Notes: generated from the letters alone by a model not told the origin. Shown: positions 51,476 through 60,287, counted from the stretch's first letter. The stretch: DNA of 64,000 nt from Bradyrhizobium sp. 139 (GCF_023074175.1 NZ_JADPKS010000154.1:62001-126000); one strand, 5' to 3'. Program-made: numbers and translations.

Positions 51476-52555
51476 ATGCGCGCTGCGATTTTCAGGAACG
51501 GTGAGATTGTCGTCGACAGGATGGCTGAGCCGAGGCCCGGCAACGGCCAGGTGCTGGTCAAGACGTTCGCCTGCGGCATCTGCGGCTCCGACCTGCATGC
51601 GCGCCAGCACGCGCACCGCATGGCGGAGATGGCGAAGAAGGTCGGGCGCAAGCCGATGGATCTTTCGCGCGACGTCGTGTTCGGCCATGAATTCTGTTGC
51701 GAGATCGTGGATTACGGTCCCGGAACCGCGCGCAAGCTCAAGCCGGGCACGCGCGTCTGCTCGCTGCCGGCGCTCGTGACGCCGCAGGGCATCGAGGGCA
51801 TCGGCTATTCCAACGACAATGTCGGCGGCTATGCCGAGGCGATGCTGCTCAGCGAGCCGCTGCTGCTCGAAGTGCCCAATGGTCTTGCGCCGGAACATGC
51901 GGCGCTGACCGAGCCGCTCGCCGTCGGCGTCCACGCCGTGGCCAAGGCCAACATCCGCGGCGGCGAGGTGCCGCTCGTGATCGGCTGCGGCCCGGTCGGG
52001 CTCGCGGTGATCGCCGCGCTGAAGATCAGGGGTTTGCATCCGATCATCGCTGCCGACTATTCGCCGGCGCGGCGTGCGCTTGCGGCAAGGCTCGGTGCCG
52101 ATATCGTCGTCGATCCCAGGGTCTCGCAACCCTATGCGACCTGGGCCGAGCACGCGCAGATGTCGGACGCGGAGAAGGCGGCGCGCCCGCCGCTCCAGGC
52201 GATGCTCCCCGCGCTGAAACCCGCGATCATTTTCGAATGCGTCGGCGTGCCCGGCCTGCTCCAGCAGGTGTTCGAGGGCGCCCCGCGCGATGCGCGCATC
52301 GTGGTGGTCGGCGTCTGCATGGAGAGCGACAGGAGCGAACCCATGCTCGGCATCATGAAGGAGCTCAACGTCCAGTACGTGCTCGGCTACACGCCGGACG
52401 AATTTGCGGCGTCCCTGCGCCTGATCGCGGAGGGGCAGGTGGATGCGGCAGCGATGGTGACGGCCGAAGTCGGCGTCGATGGCGTCGCCAAGGCGTTCGC
52501 CGATCTCGCCAATCCTGAGGCGCACACCAAGATCATCGTGCAGCCGTGGCGGTGA
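51476..52555 (+). CDS. zinc-type MDR dehydrogenase lacking the structural zinc lobe
   Basis: A 359-residue medium-chain dehydrogenase of the threonine/sorbitol dehydrogenase group. The catalytic zinc site has Cys36 (GICGSDLH) and His71-Glu72 (FGHEF). The four-cysteine lobe expected near residues 95-115 is absent; the region reads CSLPALVTPQGIEGIGYSND in part. The nucleotide-binding motif is IGCGPVGLAVIAAL (about 169-182), followed by AADY with an Asp that favours NAD. GGGAGGAG precedes the ATG. It ends three bases before the convergent Lrp-family gene. Substrate unknown. Confidence 0.87.
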   Translation: MRAAIFRNGEIVVDRMAEPRPGNGQVLVKTFACGICGSDLHARQHAHRMAEMAKKVGRKPMDLSRDVVFGHEFCCEIVDYGPGTARKLKPGTRVCSLPALVTPQGIEGIGYSNDNVGGYAEAMLLSEPLLLEVPNGLAPEHAALTEPLAVGVHAVAKANIRGGEVPLVIGCGPVGLAVIAALKIRGLHPIIAADYSPARRALAARLGADIVVDPRVSQPYATWAEHAQMSDAEKAARPPLQAMLPALKPAIIFECVGVPGLLQQVFEGAPRDARIVVVGVCMESDRSEPMLGIMKELNVQYVLGYTPDEFAASLRLIAEGQVDAAAMVTAEVGVDGVAKAFADLANPEAHTKIIVQPWR

Positions 52556-52558
52556 CGC

Positions 52559-53020
52559 CTACACCGGCAGCGCGATCGAATACTTCACCTGGCTGAGCGC
52601 AAAGCTCGACTCGATGGAGGCGATGCCGTCGAGCCGGGTCAGCTTGGTCTTCAGGAAGGTCTCGTAGGAGGCGAGGTCGGCCGCCACCACGCGCAAGAGA
52701 TAGTCGCGGTTGCCGGTCATCAGATAGCACTCCAGTACCTCATCCCATTTCGAGATCGCGCGCGCAAAGCGGTTGAGATCCTCCTCCTTCTGCCGCGCCA
52801 ACTTGATCGAGATGAAGACGCTGACATGCAGCCCCAGCGCCTTCTGGTCGACGGTGGCGATGTAGCGGCTGATGACCCCGCGCTCCTCCAGCAGCTTGAC
52901 CCGGCGATGGCAGGGCGACACCGAGAGCCCGACCTTGTCGGCCAGTTCCTGCATGGTCAGCCGGCTGTCGTTCTGGAGCAAAGCGAGGAGTTTTCGGTCG
53001 ATGGCGTCGAGCGCGGGCAT
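52559..53020 (-). CDS. Lrp/AsnC-family transcriptional regulator
   Basis: A 153-residue regulator. The N-terminal winged HTH (about residues 4-63) reads LDAIDRKLLALLQNDSRLTM, then KVGLSVSPCHRRVKLLEERGVI in part. The C-terminal RAM domain (about 70-145) has the effector-binding stretch VLECYLMTGNRDYLLRVVAADL in part, with the conserved G-x-x-D-Y. It is divergent from a PDH-E1-like gene, the arrangement of mdeR and mdeB in Pseudomonas, and probably controls that gene in response to an amino or keto acid. Confidence 0.92.
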   Translation of the reverse strand: MPALDAIDRKLLALLQNDSRLTMQELADKVGLSVSPCHRRVKLLEERGVISRYIATVDQKALGLHVSVFISIKLARQKEEDLNRFARAISKWDEVLECYLMTGNRDYLLRVVAADLASYETFLKTKLTRLDGIASIESSFALSQVKYSIALPV

Positions 53021-53065
53021 TGGAATGAAACCTGGATTTTATGGCCGGATATCGGTAAACTATCC

Positions 53066-53083
53066 CAATATCGACCGGTATTG
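53066..53083. promoter_or_regulatory. possible Lrp-family operator
   Basis: CAATATCGACCGGTATTG has 5-base inverted arms (CAATA/TATTG) with a GC-richer centre, set in the AT-richer part of the 133-base gap between the divergent regulator and its likely target. A second related run, CCGGATATCGG, lies about 18 bases to the left. This is a pattern-based guess. Confidence 0.35.
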
Positions 53084-53153
53084 CGCGAAAAATTGAGAAG
53101 TTTGGCCACGCCCGCAGGCGTATCATCGGCCACCTGTTTCCGGGAGCTTCGCC

Positions 53154-55517
53154 ATGCCCGTTGATACCGCCCGTCTCGACACATTGACCGCGCTGGCCCG
53201 CAAGGCGCTGTGGCTGTCGTCATGGACCATCCACCATGCCAACCACATCCGTCCCAGTTCGGACGGGCTCAAGGTCGGCGGCCACCAGGCCTCGTCGGCC
53301 TCGCTCGCCACCATCATGTCGGCGCTGTATTTTAGCGTGTTGCGGCCCGAAGACCGCGTCGCGGTGAAGCCGCATGCGAGCCCGGTGTTCCACGCCATCC
53401 AGTATTTGTTCGGTCGGCAGAGCCGCGAGAAGCTCGAGAACTTCCGCGGCTTCAGGGGCGCGCAGTCCTATCCCTCCCGCACCAAGGATGTCGACGACGT
53501 CGATTTCTCGACCGGCTCTGTCGGCCTCGGCGTCGCGCAGACGCTGTTCGCCTCGCTGGTGCAGGACTACGTCAAGGCACATGGCTGGATGAAGGATCGC
53601 CGCGAGGGGCGGATGATCGCGCTGGTCGGCGATGCCGAGATGGACGAGGGCAACATTTTCGAGGCGCTCGCGGAAGGCTGGAAGCACGGCCTGCGCAACA
53701 CCTGGTGGGTGGTCGACTACAACAGGCAGTCGCTCGACGCCGTCGTGCGCGAGGGGCTCTGGGAAAAGTTCGAGACCATGTTCCGCAATTTCGGCTGGGA
53801 CGTGGTGATCGTGAAATATGGCCGCCTGATGCGCGAGGCCTTTGCCGAGGCCGGCGGCGAGGCGCTCAAGCGCTGGATCGACAATTGTCCCAACGCGCTG
53901 TATGCGGCGCTGTGCTTCCAGGGCGGCGCGGCCTTCCGCAAACATCTGCACGACGAGATCGGCGACCAGGGACCAATCACCAAGCTGATCGACCGCCGCA
54001 GCGATGAAGAGCTGCTGGCGCTGATGTCGAACCTCGGCGGCCACGACATGGCGAGCATGCTGGAGGCGTTCGAATCCATCGATCACGATCGCCCGGTCTG
54101 CTTCATCGCCTACACCATCAAGGGCGTCGGCCTACCATTCCAGGGCCACAAGGACAATCACGCCGGCCTGATGACGGTCGCACAGATGGAGAAATATCGC
54201 GACAGCCAGAACATCCGGCCCGGGCACGAATGGGACAAGTACGAGGGCCTTGCGCAGGATGCCGCCGAGCTCGACGCCTTCCTCGCGCGCGTGCCGTTCA
54301 ACCAGGACGGCCGCCGGCTGACCGCGCCCGTCGTCGAGGTGCCCCAGCAACTCGCCTTCAAGCCGACGCCGCAGATGTCGACCCAGCAGGGCTTTGGCCT
54401 CGTGCTGAACGAGATCGCGCGGGACGACAGCGAACTCGCCAAGCGCATCGTCACGACGTCGCCGGACGTTACTGTCTCCACCAATCTCGGTCCGTGGGTC
54501 AACCGTCGCGGCCTGTTTGCGCGCGGCGAGAAGGCGGACTTATTCCGCAGCGAGAAAATTCCGTCCACTTTCAATTGGGACTTCTCACCCAAGGGCCAGC
54601 ATCTCGAGCTCGGCATTGCCGAGATGAACCTGTTCATCATGCTCTCGGCGCTCGGCCTGTCGCACCAGATCAATGGCGAGCGGCTCTTGCCGATAGGCAC
54701 GCTCTACGATCCCTTTATCGAGCGCGGGCTCGATGCGCTGAACTATGCCTGTTACCAGGACGCGCGCTTCATGGTGGCAGCGACGCCATCGGGCATCACG
54801 CTCGCGCCGGAAGGCGGCGCGCACCAGTCGATCGCGACGCCGCTGATCGGCATGGCGCAGGACGGGCTCGCCTCGTTCGAGCCGGCTTTCGTCGACGAGC
54901 TCGCCGTGATCATGGCTTGGGGCTTCAATCACATGCAGCGCGATCCGGGCGAGGGCGGCTCGGTGTACTTACGGCTCTCGACGCGCAGCATCGAGCAGGC
55001 GCAGCGGATCATGACACCGGAGCTGGCGCAGGGCATCACCGACGGCGCCTATTGGCTGCGCAAGCCCGGCCCCAATGCCGAAGTCGTGATCGCCTACACG
55101 GGCGCGGTTGCGCCCGAAGCGATCGAGGCGACCGGCTTCATCGGCGAGAGCCGCCGCGACATCGGCCTGCTCGCGGTCACCTCGGCAGATCGCCTCCACG
55201 CCGGGTGGACCGCCGCGCGAAACCTGCGGCGCGATCGGCGCGGCGTGCAGCATCTCAGCCACATTGAAAAACTTTTGGCGCCGCTGCCGCGCGACTGCGG
55301 CATCGTGACCGTGATCGACGGCCATCCGGCCGCGCTCGGCTGGCTCGGCAGCGTCCGCGGCCACCGCGTCGAGGCGCTGGGCGTCGAGCAGTTCGGCCAG
55401 ACCGGGACGATTGCCGATCTCTACCGTCACTACGGCATCGATGCCAACGCCATCATCGATGCGGCCGAAAGCCTCACCACCGGCGCCCCGGTGCTCCATC
55501 GGAAAATGGCGGTGTAG
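53154..55517 (+). CDS. thiamine-diphosphate 2-keto acid dehydrogenase E1, homodimeric PDH-E1 (AceE/MdeB-like)
   Basis: A 787-residue ThDP enzyme resembling the homodimeric pyruvate dehydrogenase E1 (AceE, about 890 residues) and shorter transketolase-like relatives. The N-terminal domain has GGHQASSASLATIM (about 42-55), the ThDP/Mg motif GDAEMDEGN starting at about residue 159 and YNRQSLDAVV. The second domain has FGLVLNEIARD, LELGIAEMNLFIMLSALGLS in part with the catalytic Glu, and EGGAHQSIATP. No E2 or E3 gene is adjacent. Pairing with a divergent Lrp regulator recalls MdeB, the 2-ketobutyrate dehydrogenase E1 of methionine breakdown, but no methionine gamma-lyase gene is present, so the substrate (pyruvate, 2-ketobutyrate or other) is open. 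Confidence 0.85.
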   Translation: MPVDTARLDTLTALARKALWLSSWTIHHANHIRPSSDGLKVGGHQASSASLATIMSALYFSVLRPEDRVAVKPHASPVFHAIQYLFGRQSREKLENFRGFRGAQSYPSRTKDVDDVDFSTGSVGLGVAQTLFASLVQDYVKAHGWMKDRREGRMIALVGDAEMDEGNIFEALAEGWKHGLRNTWWVVDYNRQSLDAVVREGLWEKFETMFRNFGWDVVIVKYGRLMREAFAEAGGEALKRWIDNCPNALYAALCFQGGAAFRKHLHDEIGDQGPITKLIDRRSDEELLALMSNLGGHDMASMLEAFESIDHDRPVCFIAYTIKGVGLPFQGHKDNHAGLMTVAQMEKYRDSQNIRPGHEWDKYEGLAQDAAELDAFLARVPFNQDGRRLTAPVVEVPQQLAFKPTPQMSTQQGFGLVLNEIARDDSELAKRIVTTSPDVTVSTNLGPWVNRRGLFARGEKADLFRSEKIPSTFNWDFSPKGQHLELGIAEMNLFIMLSALGLSHQINGERLLPIGTLYDPFIERGLDALNYACYQDARFMVAATPSGITLAPEGGAHQSIATPLIGMAQDGLASFEPAFVDELAVIMAWGFNHMQRDPGEGGSVYLRLSTRSIEQAQRIMTPELAQGITDGAYWLRKPGPNAEVVIAYTGAVAPEAIEATGFIGESRRDIGLLAVTSADRLHAGWTAARNLRRDRRGVQHLSHIEKLLAPLPRDCGIVTVIDGHPAALGWLGSVRGHRVEALGVEQFGQTGTIADLYRHYGIDANAIIDAAESLTTGAPVLHRKMAV

Positions 55518-55538
55518 TTGAGGTAACCACTTGCATGG

Positions 55539-55669
55539 GCCCCGGCTCAGCAGCGCACCGCTGAAGTAGCGCTGCGCTGCGTCCGGGGCACGAGAGCTGT
55601 CTGGACACGCTCTAGTCTCGTGTCCCGGACAAGGCGCGACATGAAATGTCGCGCCGCCGAGCCGGGACC
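55539..55669. repeat. pair of imperfect palindromes in the 304-base gap after the E1-like gene
   Basis: The first palindrome runs from GGCCCCGG near 55539 to CCGGGGC near 55589. The second runs from GTCCCGGAC near 55622 to GCCGGGACCC near 55669 and contains the perfect hairpin CGCGACAT-gaa-ATGTCGCG. The gap (55518-55821) otherwise shows nothing except the SD of the next gene. Confidence 0.55.
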
Positions 55670-55821
55670 CAGAGCTACGCTTGCCTCGGTCCAACCCACG
55701 CTCCATATTCCGCGCGTCCGCCGCAACGCTGGCCCCGCATATGGCGGGTTCAACTGCCGGCGCTTTCGTGCAAGGATGCCTGCCGAAACGCCCCCACCAT
55801 GCCCCCAAGAAGAGGTTAACG

Positions 55822-57252
55822 ATGGTCAATCGCATGCAATTCTACATCGACGGCGCCTGGGTCGATCCCGCCGTCAAGAAATCCACCGCCGTGGTCAATC
55901 CGGCGACCGAAGAGGCGATGTACGAGGTTGCGCTCGGCTCCAAGGCCGACGTTGACAAGGCGGTCGCCGCCGCCAAGCGCGCCTTTGCAACGTTCTCCCA
56001 GACCAGCCGCGAGGAGCGCGTCGCGCTGCTGTCGAAAGTCATCGAGGTCTACAAGGGCCGCCTCAAGGAGATCGGAGCCGCCGTCTCCGACGAGATGGGC
56101 GCGCCGCTGCCGATGGCCGAAAAGCTCCAGGCCGGCGCCGGCCTCGGCCATCTCATGACCACGCTCGACGTGCTCAAGAACTACCATTTCGAGGAACCGG
56201 TCGGCACCGCCATGGTGCTGCGCGAGCCGGTCGGTGTGGTCGGCATGATCACGCCGTGGAACTGGCCGCTCAACCAGATCGCCTGCAAGGTCGCGCCTGC
56301 GCTGGCCGCCGGCTGCACCATGATCCTGAAGCCGTCGGAGTTCACCCCGACCTCGGCTTTGATTTTTGCGGAAATCCTCCATGAAGCCGGCGTGCCGAAG
56401 GGCGTGTTCAACCTCGTCAACGGCCTCGGTCCCGAGGTCGGCGCCGCCATGAGCGAGCATCCTGACATCGACATGATCTCCTTCACCGGCTCGACCCGCG
56501 CCGGTATCGACGTGGCCAAGCGCGCGGCGCCGACCGTGAAACGCGTCAGCCAGGAGCTCGGCGGCAAGTCGCCGAACGTCATCCTCGAAGGCGCCGACCT
56601 GACCAAGGCGGTGACGGGCGGCGTGATGCACATGTTCAACAACTCCGGCCAGTCCTGCAACGCGCCCTCGCGCATGATCGTGCCGCTGTCGAAGATGAAG
56701 GAAGTCGCCGCGATCGCGAAGGCTGTGGCCGACAAGACCAAGGCGGGCGATCCGCGCGGCGAAGGCACCACCATCGGCCCCGTCGTCAACCGCGGCCAGT
56801 GGGACAAGATCCAGGGGCTGATCAAGAAGGGCATCGACGAGGGCGCAACGCTCGTCGCCGGCGGCCCGGGCCTGCCCGAGGGCGTCAACAAGGGCTTCTA
56901 TGTCCGCCCGACCATCTTCGCCGACGTCACTCCCGACATGACGATCGCCCGCGAGGAAATCTTCGGACCGGTGCTGACCATCATCGGCGCCAAGGACGAA
57001 GCCGACGCCGTGCACATCGCCAACGACACGCCCTATGGGCTTGCCGGCTATGTCTCGGCCGACACCGTCGAGAGCGCCAAGCGCGTCGCGCGCCAGATCC
57101 GCGCCGGCAACGTCAATCTCCAGGGCGTGCCCAACGACCGCACCGCGCCGTTCGGCGGCTACAAGCAGTCCGGCAACGGCCGCGAGTGGGGCAAGTACGG
57201 CCTCGAGGACTTCCTCGAAGTGAAAGCCGTCGCCGGCTTCAACGCGGCGTAA
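55822..57252 (+). CDS. NAD(P)-dependent aldehyde dehydrogenase
   Basis: A 476-residue ALDH-superfamily enzyme. AAGAAGAGG precedes ATG 55822; a longer frame from 55681 crosses a repeat and is not believed. Seen are TPWNWPLNQIACKVAPALAAG in part with the catalytic Asn (about 148-168), KPSEFTP for cofactor binding, the general base Glu in QELGGKSPN (about 247-255), and the nucleophile Cys in NNSGQSCNAPSRM (about 279-291). It oxidises an aldehyde to a carboxylate. It lies near a sugar-acid module and could serve there as a semialdehyde dehydrogenase, but it is monocistronic and the assignment is open. A clear terminator follows. Confidence 0.92.
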   Translation: MVNRMQFYIDGAWVDPAVKKSTAVVNPATEEAMYEVALGSKADVDKAVAAAKRAFATFSQTSREERVALLSKVIEVYKGRLKEIGAAVSDEMGAPLPMAEKLQAGAGLGHLMTTLDVLKNYHFEEPVGTAMVLREPVGVVGMITPWNWPLNQIACKVAPALAAGCTMILKPSEFTPTSALIFAEILHEAGVPKGVFNLVNGLGPEVGAAMSEHPDIDMISFTGSTRAGIDVAKRAAPTVKRVSQELGGKSPNVILEGADLTKAVTGGVMHMFNNSGQSCNAPSRMIVPLSKMKEVAAIAKAVADKTKAGDPRGEGTTIGPVVNRGQWDKIQGLIKKGIDEGATLVAGGPGLPEGVNKGFYVRPTIFADVTPDMTIAREEIFGPVLTIIGAKDEADAVHIANDTPYGLAGYVSADTVESAKRVARQIRAGNVNLQGVPNDRTAPFGGYKQSGNGREWGKYGLEDFLEVKAVAGFNAA

Positions 57253-57277
57253 GCTTTCATCGTCGAGAATGAACATG

Positions 57278-57308
57278 ACGCCGGAGCGGGACACCGCTCC
57301 GGCGTTTT
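57278..57308 (+). terminator. Rho-independent terminator of the aldehyde dehydrogenase gene
   Basis: ACGCCGGAGCGG (57278-57289) and CCGCTCCGGCGT (57294-57305) form a perfect 12-bp stem with a 4-base loop and are followed by TTTCC (T305-T308). It is 25 bases past the stop codon. Confidence 0.85.
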
Positions 57309-57313
57309 CCATT

Positions 57314-57411
57314 CGTAGGGTGGGCAAAGGCGCGCTTGCGCGCCGTGCCCACCATCTTTCCGAAAATCGTCATCTCGTTTGGTGGGCACGCTTCGCTTTG
57401 CCCACCCTACG
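57314..57411. repeat. palindromic intergenic repeat (type C)
   Basis: CGTAGGGTGGGCAAAGGCGC on the left and GCTTTGCCCACCCTACG on the right are inverse copies, with GTGCCCACC/GGTGGGCAC inside. It lies between the convergent aldehyde dehydrogenase and lactonase genes. Confidence 0.75.
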
Positions 57412-57420
57412 ATTCGAGTG

Positions 57421-58389
57421 TTAGCCCCCCACCGTGCCCTGCGTGTTCACGTACAGCGCGTAGATCGACTGGCTCGCTGCCATGAACAGGCGGTTGCGCT
57501 TGACGCCGCCGAAGCAGAGATTGGCGCAGCGCTCGGGCAGCGCGATGCGGCCGATCATGACGCCGTCGGGCGCGAACACCACGACGCCGTCGAGTTCGGG
57601 ATCGCCCATGCCCCAGCCGCACCAGAGATTGCCGTCGATGTCGCAGCGCATCCCGTCCGGCGTGCCCGGACCGGCATCGATGTGGACGCGCTTGTTGGAA
57701 ATCGTGGTGCCGTCAGCCGAAACGTCATAGGCGAGAATTTTCCGGTTCGGCACGCCGCGGGATTCCACGACGTAGAGGATCTTCTCGTCCGGCGAGAAGC
57801 ACAGCCCGTTCGGGCCGAGCACGCCTTCGGCGACGATGGTCGCCTTGCGGCTAACGGGATCGAGCCGGTAGACGTTGGGCTCGATCTCGGGCTCGGCCTT
57901 GTAGCCCTCGTAATTGCCGAGCAGGCCGAAGGTGGGATCGGTGAACCAGATCGACCCGTCGGATTTCACCACGACGTCGTTCGGCGAGTTGAGCTTCTTG
58001 CCGTTGAATGAATCCATCAGCACGGAGATTTCGCCGTCATATTCGGTGCGGGTGACACGGCGGCCGCCATGCTCGCAGGTGACGAGCCGGCCCTGGCGAT
58101 CGCGGGTGTTGCCGTTGGCAAAATTCGAGGGCTTGCGGAACACGCTGACGGCGCCGGTCTCTTCCTCCCATTTGATGATGCGCTGGTTCGGGATGTCGCT
58201 GCACAACAGGTAGCGCCCGTCGCCGAACCAGACCGGCCCTTCGGCCCAGCGCAGGCCGGTCGTCAGCCGCTCCACCGCCGAGAGTTTCAGCCAGTACTTT
58301 TCGAAGCGGGGATCGAGTGCACTTATCGCCGGATCGGGGTAACAAGTCGCCGGCCGCCAGCCTTGATTATGGGACGATGCATCGTTCAT
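57421..58389 (-). CDS. SMP-30/gluconolactonase family protein
   Basis: A 322-residue six-bladed beta-propeller hydrolase. Metal-ligand motifs of sugar lactonases are present: RWAEGPVWF (Glu50), KLNSPNDVVV with the conserved Asn residues (about 131-140) and GTPDGMRCD with the Asp (about 243-251). No signal peptide is seen, so it is likely cytoplasmic. It should open a sugar lactone such as the aldarolactone made by the uronate dehydrogenase encoded divergently 92 bases away. Substrate is inferred from that pairing. Confidence 0.88.
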   Translation of the reverse strand: MNDASSHNQGWRPATCYPDPAISALDPRFEKYWLKLSAVERLTTGLRWAEGPVWFGDGRYLLCSDIPNQRIIKWEEETGAVSVFRKPSNFANGNTRDRQGRLVTCEHGGRRVTRTEYDGEISVLMDSFNGKKLNSPNDVVVKSDGSIWFTDPTFGLLGNYEGYKAEPEIEPNVYRLDPVSRKATIVAEGVLGPNGLCFSPDEKILYVVESRGVPNRKILAYDVSADGTTISNKRVHIDAGPGTPDGMRCDIDGNLWCGWGMGDPELDGVVVFAPDGVMIGRIALPERCANLCFGGVKRNRLFMAASQSIYALYVNTQGTVGG

Positions 58390-58480
58390 GTGCAGTTCTC
58401 GTTGTTGCGTTCCCTCTGTCCAAGTCTGCTAGCATCGGATATCTACGGCCGCAAATCGGTTGCCAAATACGAGGAAAGAC

Positions 58481-59305
58481 ATGCCGCGCATCTTGATGAC
58501 GGGAGCTTCGGGCGGGATCGGAACGCGCCTGCGGAAACTTCTGCCGCCGATCTATCCGGACCTCCTTCTCAGCGACATCCGCCCGCCCGCCGATCTCGGG
58601 CCGAACGAGCAGTTCAAGGCGGCGGACCTCTCCGATCTCGCGCAATGCGAGGCGATCTGCGAGGGCGTCGACGGCATCATCCATTTTGGCGGCTATTCGG
58701 TCGAGGGCCCGTGGGGCGACATCCTCCAGGCCAACATCATCGGCGGCTACAATCTGTTCGAGGCCGCGTACCGCAAGGGCGTCAAGCGCGTGGTGTTCGC
58801 CTCATCCAATCACGTCGTCGGCTTCTATCCGCGCCACCACAAGATCGGCACCGACGTCACCGTGCGCCCCGACGGACGCTACGGCGTCAGCAAGGTGTTC
58901 GGCGAAGCAGTCGGCGCGCTCTATGCCGACAAGCACGGGCTGAAGGTCACCTGCATCCGGATCGGCAATTGCGACGAGCGGCCGCTCGATCATCGCCGCA
59001 TCGCGATGTGGCTGAAGCCGGAGGATCTCGTGCAGCTCTGCCAGATCGGGCTCGAGCATCCCGACATTCATTTCGAGGTGTTCTACGGCGTGTCCCTGAA
59101 CGAGCGCGCCTGGTGGGATAATCACCGCGCCTACGCGTTCGGCTATCGCCCGACCGGCCGCTCCGAGGATCATGTGGCGCACGCGATGGCCGAGCAGGCC
59201 AAGCTCAAGCCGGATCCGATCGGCGACCACTACCAGGGCGGTGCGTTCTGCAGCAACGAGTTCGACGGCGATGCGAGCCGCATCATCGACTGGACCAAGC
59301 GCTAG
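58481..59305 (+). CDS. udh: uronate dehydrogenase-like NAD-dependent SDR protein
   Basis: A 274-residue extended-type SDR. GAGGAAAG precedes ATG 58481. The NAD-binding motif is TGASGGIG at 7-14, with an acidic residue in LLSDIRPP as the adenosine-ribose binder. The catalytic Ser lies in FASSNHVVGFYPR (108/109) and the Y-x-x-x-K pair is Tyr134/Lys138 in DGRYGVSKVFGE. The overall wording, including GIIHFGGYSVEGPW, NIIGGYNLFEAA, IRIGNC and AWWDN, follows Agrobacterium-type uronate dehydrogenase, which oxidises galacturonate or glucuronate to the aldarolactone. It is divergent from a lactonase gene and close to a sugar-acid dehydratase. Confidence 0.83.
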   Translation: MPRILMTGASGGIGTRLRKLLPPIYPDLLLSDIRPPADLGPNEQFKAADLSDLAQCEAICEGVDGIIHFGGYSVEGPWGDILQANIIGGYNLFEAAYRKGVKRVVFASSNHVVGFYPRHHKIGTDVTVRPDGRYGVSKVFGEAVGALYADKHGLKVTCIRIGNCDERPLDHRRIAMWLKPEDLVQLCQIGLEHPDIHFEVFYGVSLNERAWWDNHRAYAFGYRPTGRSEDHVAHAMAEQAKLKPDPIGDHYQGGAFCSNEFDGDASRIIDWTKR

Positions 59306-59315
59306 CTTGCGGCAG

Positions 59316-59481
59316 GCTATCGCATATGAATCGGGAGGCTGCCGGACGAGCTCGGCCTGTATGGTTCGAGACGCCCGCTTTGGCGGGCTCCTCACCATGA
59401 GGGTCTAAAATCTCGCCGCAAAACGCGACCTCATCCTGAGGGCCCGCCGCAGACGGGCGTCTCGAAGGATGGCCGCAAGCA
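59316..59481 (+). repeat. long inverted repeat D, copy 1
   Basis: About 166 bases that recur in reverse orientation at 63040-63208. Shared wording includes GCTATCGCAT at one end, a central GGTTCGAGACGCCCGCTTTG and CTCCTCACCATGAGGGTCTA, and GAAGGATGGCCGCAAGCA at the other end. Internally it has its own palindromes (GACGCCCG/CGGGCGTC arms). Together the two copies bracket the GntR, dehydratase and decayed dctP genes. Confidence 0.8.
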
Positions 59482-59553
59482 AGCTTCCCGCTACGCTTTT
59501 CTTCACCTGCGATAGCCCTCCCGCTTGCGGGGAGAGGCGAAGGAGCCGCCGCG

Positions 59554-60234
59554 CTAGTTCTCGCCGTCGCGGATGCGCTTGAGATAATCCGACTTGCTGA
59601 ACTGCATGTGATCGACGCAAAGCTGCGCCAGCGCCCAGCTGTCGCGGCCCTTCAACAGCTCGATCATCAGGTCGTGCTGGCGCCGCGACTGTGCCAGCCC
59701 GTCGCGGTCGGCGAGGTTCTTGGCGCGCATCGGCAGCGTCAGGTTCATGTAGTCCTGGAGCGAGCGCACGAGATAGGGATTGCCGCAGGCCGAGAACAGC
59801 GCGAGGTGAAAGGCATCGTTGGTCTCGTGAATGCCGCGCAGATCCTGCAAGTCGGCCTTCGCGCAATATCGCCGTTGCAAAGCGGTCAGCGCGTCGATCA
59901 GGCCTTGCGGCGCGGGCAGGGAGATCATCAGCGCCGCCTGCCGCGTCAGCATCTCCCGGACCTCGTAGATTTGCCGGACTTCCGCCGCCGAGTAGAACCG
60001 CACCGTGGCGCCGACGTTCTTCTCGCGGCGGACGATGCCGCGCCGTTCCGCGTCCACCAGCGCCTGGCGCACGAAGTGCCGAGAGGTGCCGTAACGTGAC
60101 ATCAGCGCGTCCTCGGTGAGGCGCGCGCCCGGCGGGAAGCGGCCGAAGATGATGTCCTCGTCGAGCCGCGGGACGACATCGTCCGGGTCGTCCCCCCGGA
60201 CCGTCATGGCGTCTGCGGTGTGAATGTCGGACAT
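59554..60234 (-). CDS. GntR-family regulator with FCD domain
   Basis: A 226-residue FadR-type regulator. The winged HTH covers about residues 20-85 (IIFGRFPPGARLTEDALMSRYGTSRHFVRQAL in part; RRGIVRREKNVGATVR). The FCD effector domain (about 95-215) has the Asp and His residues that bind a metal and a carboxylate ligand: ETNDAFHLALF (about 137-147), RRQHDLMIELL and CVDHM. It is divergent from the IlvD/EDD dehydratase gene, and a 12-base perfect inverted repeat lies between them, so it probably represses both genes until a sugar acid binds. Confidence 0.9.
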   Translation of the reverse strand: MSDIHTADAMTVRGDDPDDVVPRLDEDIIFGRFPPGARLTEDALMSRYGTSRHFVRQALVDAERRGIVRREKNVGATVRFYSAAEVRQIYEVREMLTRQAALMISLPAPQGLIDALTALQRRYCAKADLQDLRGIHETNDAFHLALFSACGNPYLVRSLQDYMNLTLPMRAKNLADRDGLAQSRRQHDLMIELLKGRDSWALAQLCVDHMQFSKSDYLKRIRDGEN

Positions 60235-60287
60235 GCCCTCGGCCTCCGGCGCCTGGCCGGTCTCTCCTGTGGAGCAGGGAAGGCCCG

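Noticed and set aside
23676..57411. Repeated palindromes considered as a CRISPR array or insertion-sequence ends
   Set aside because: Copies are far apart, self-palindromic and lack regular spacers; no cas gene or transposase frame is present.
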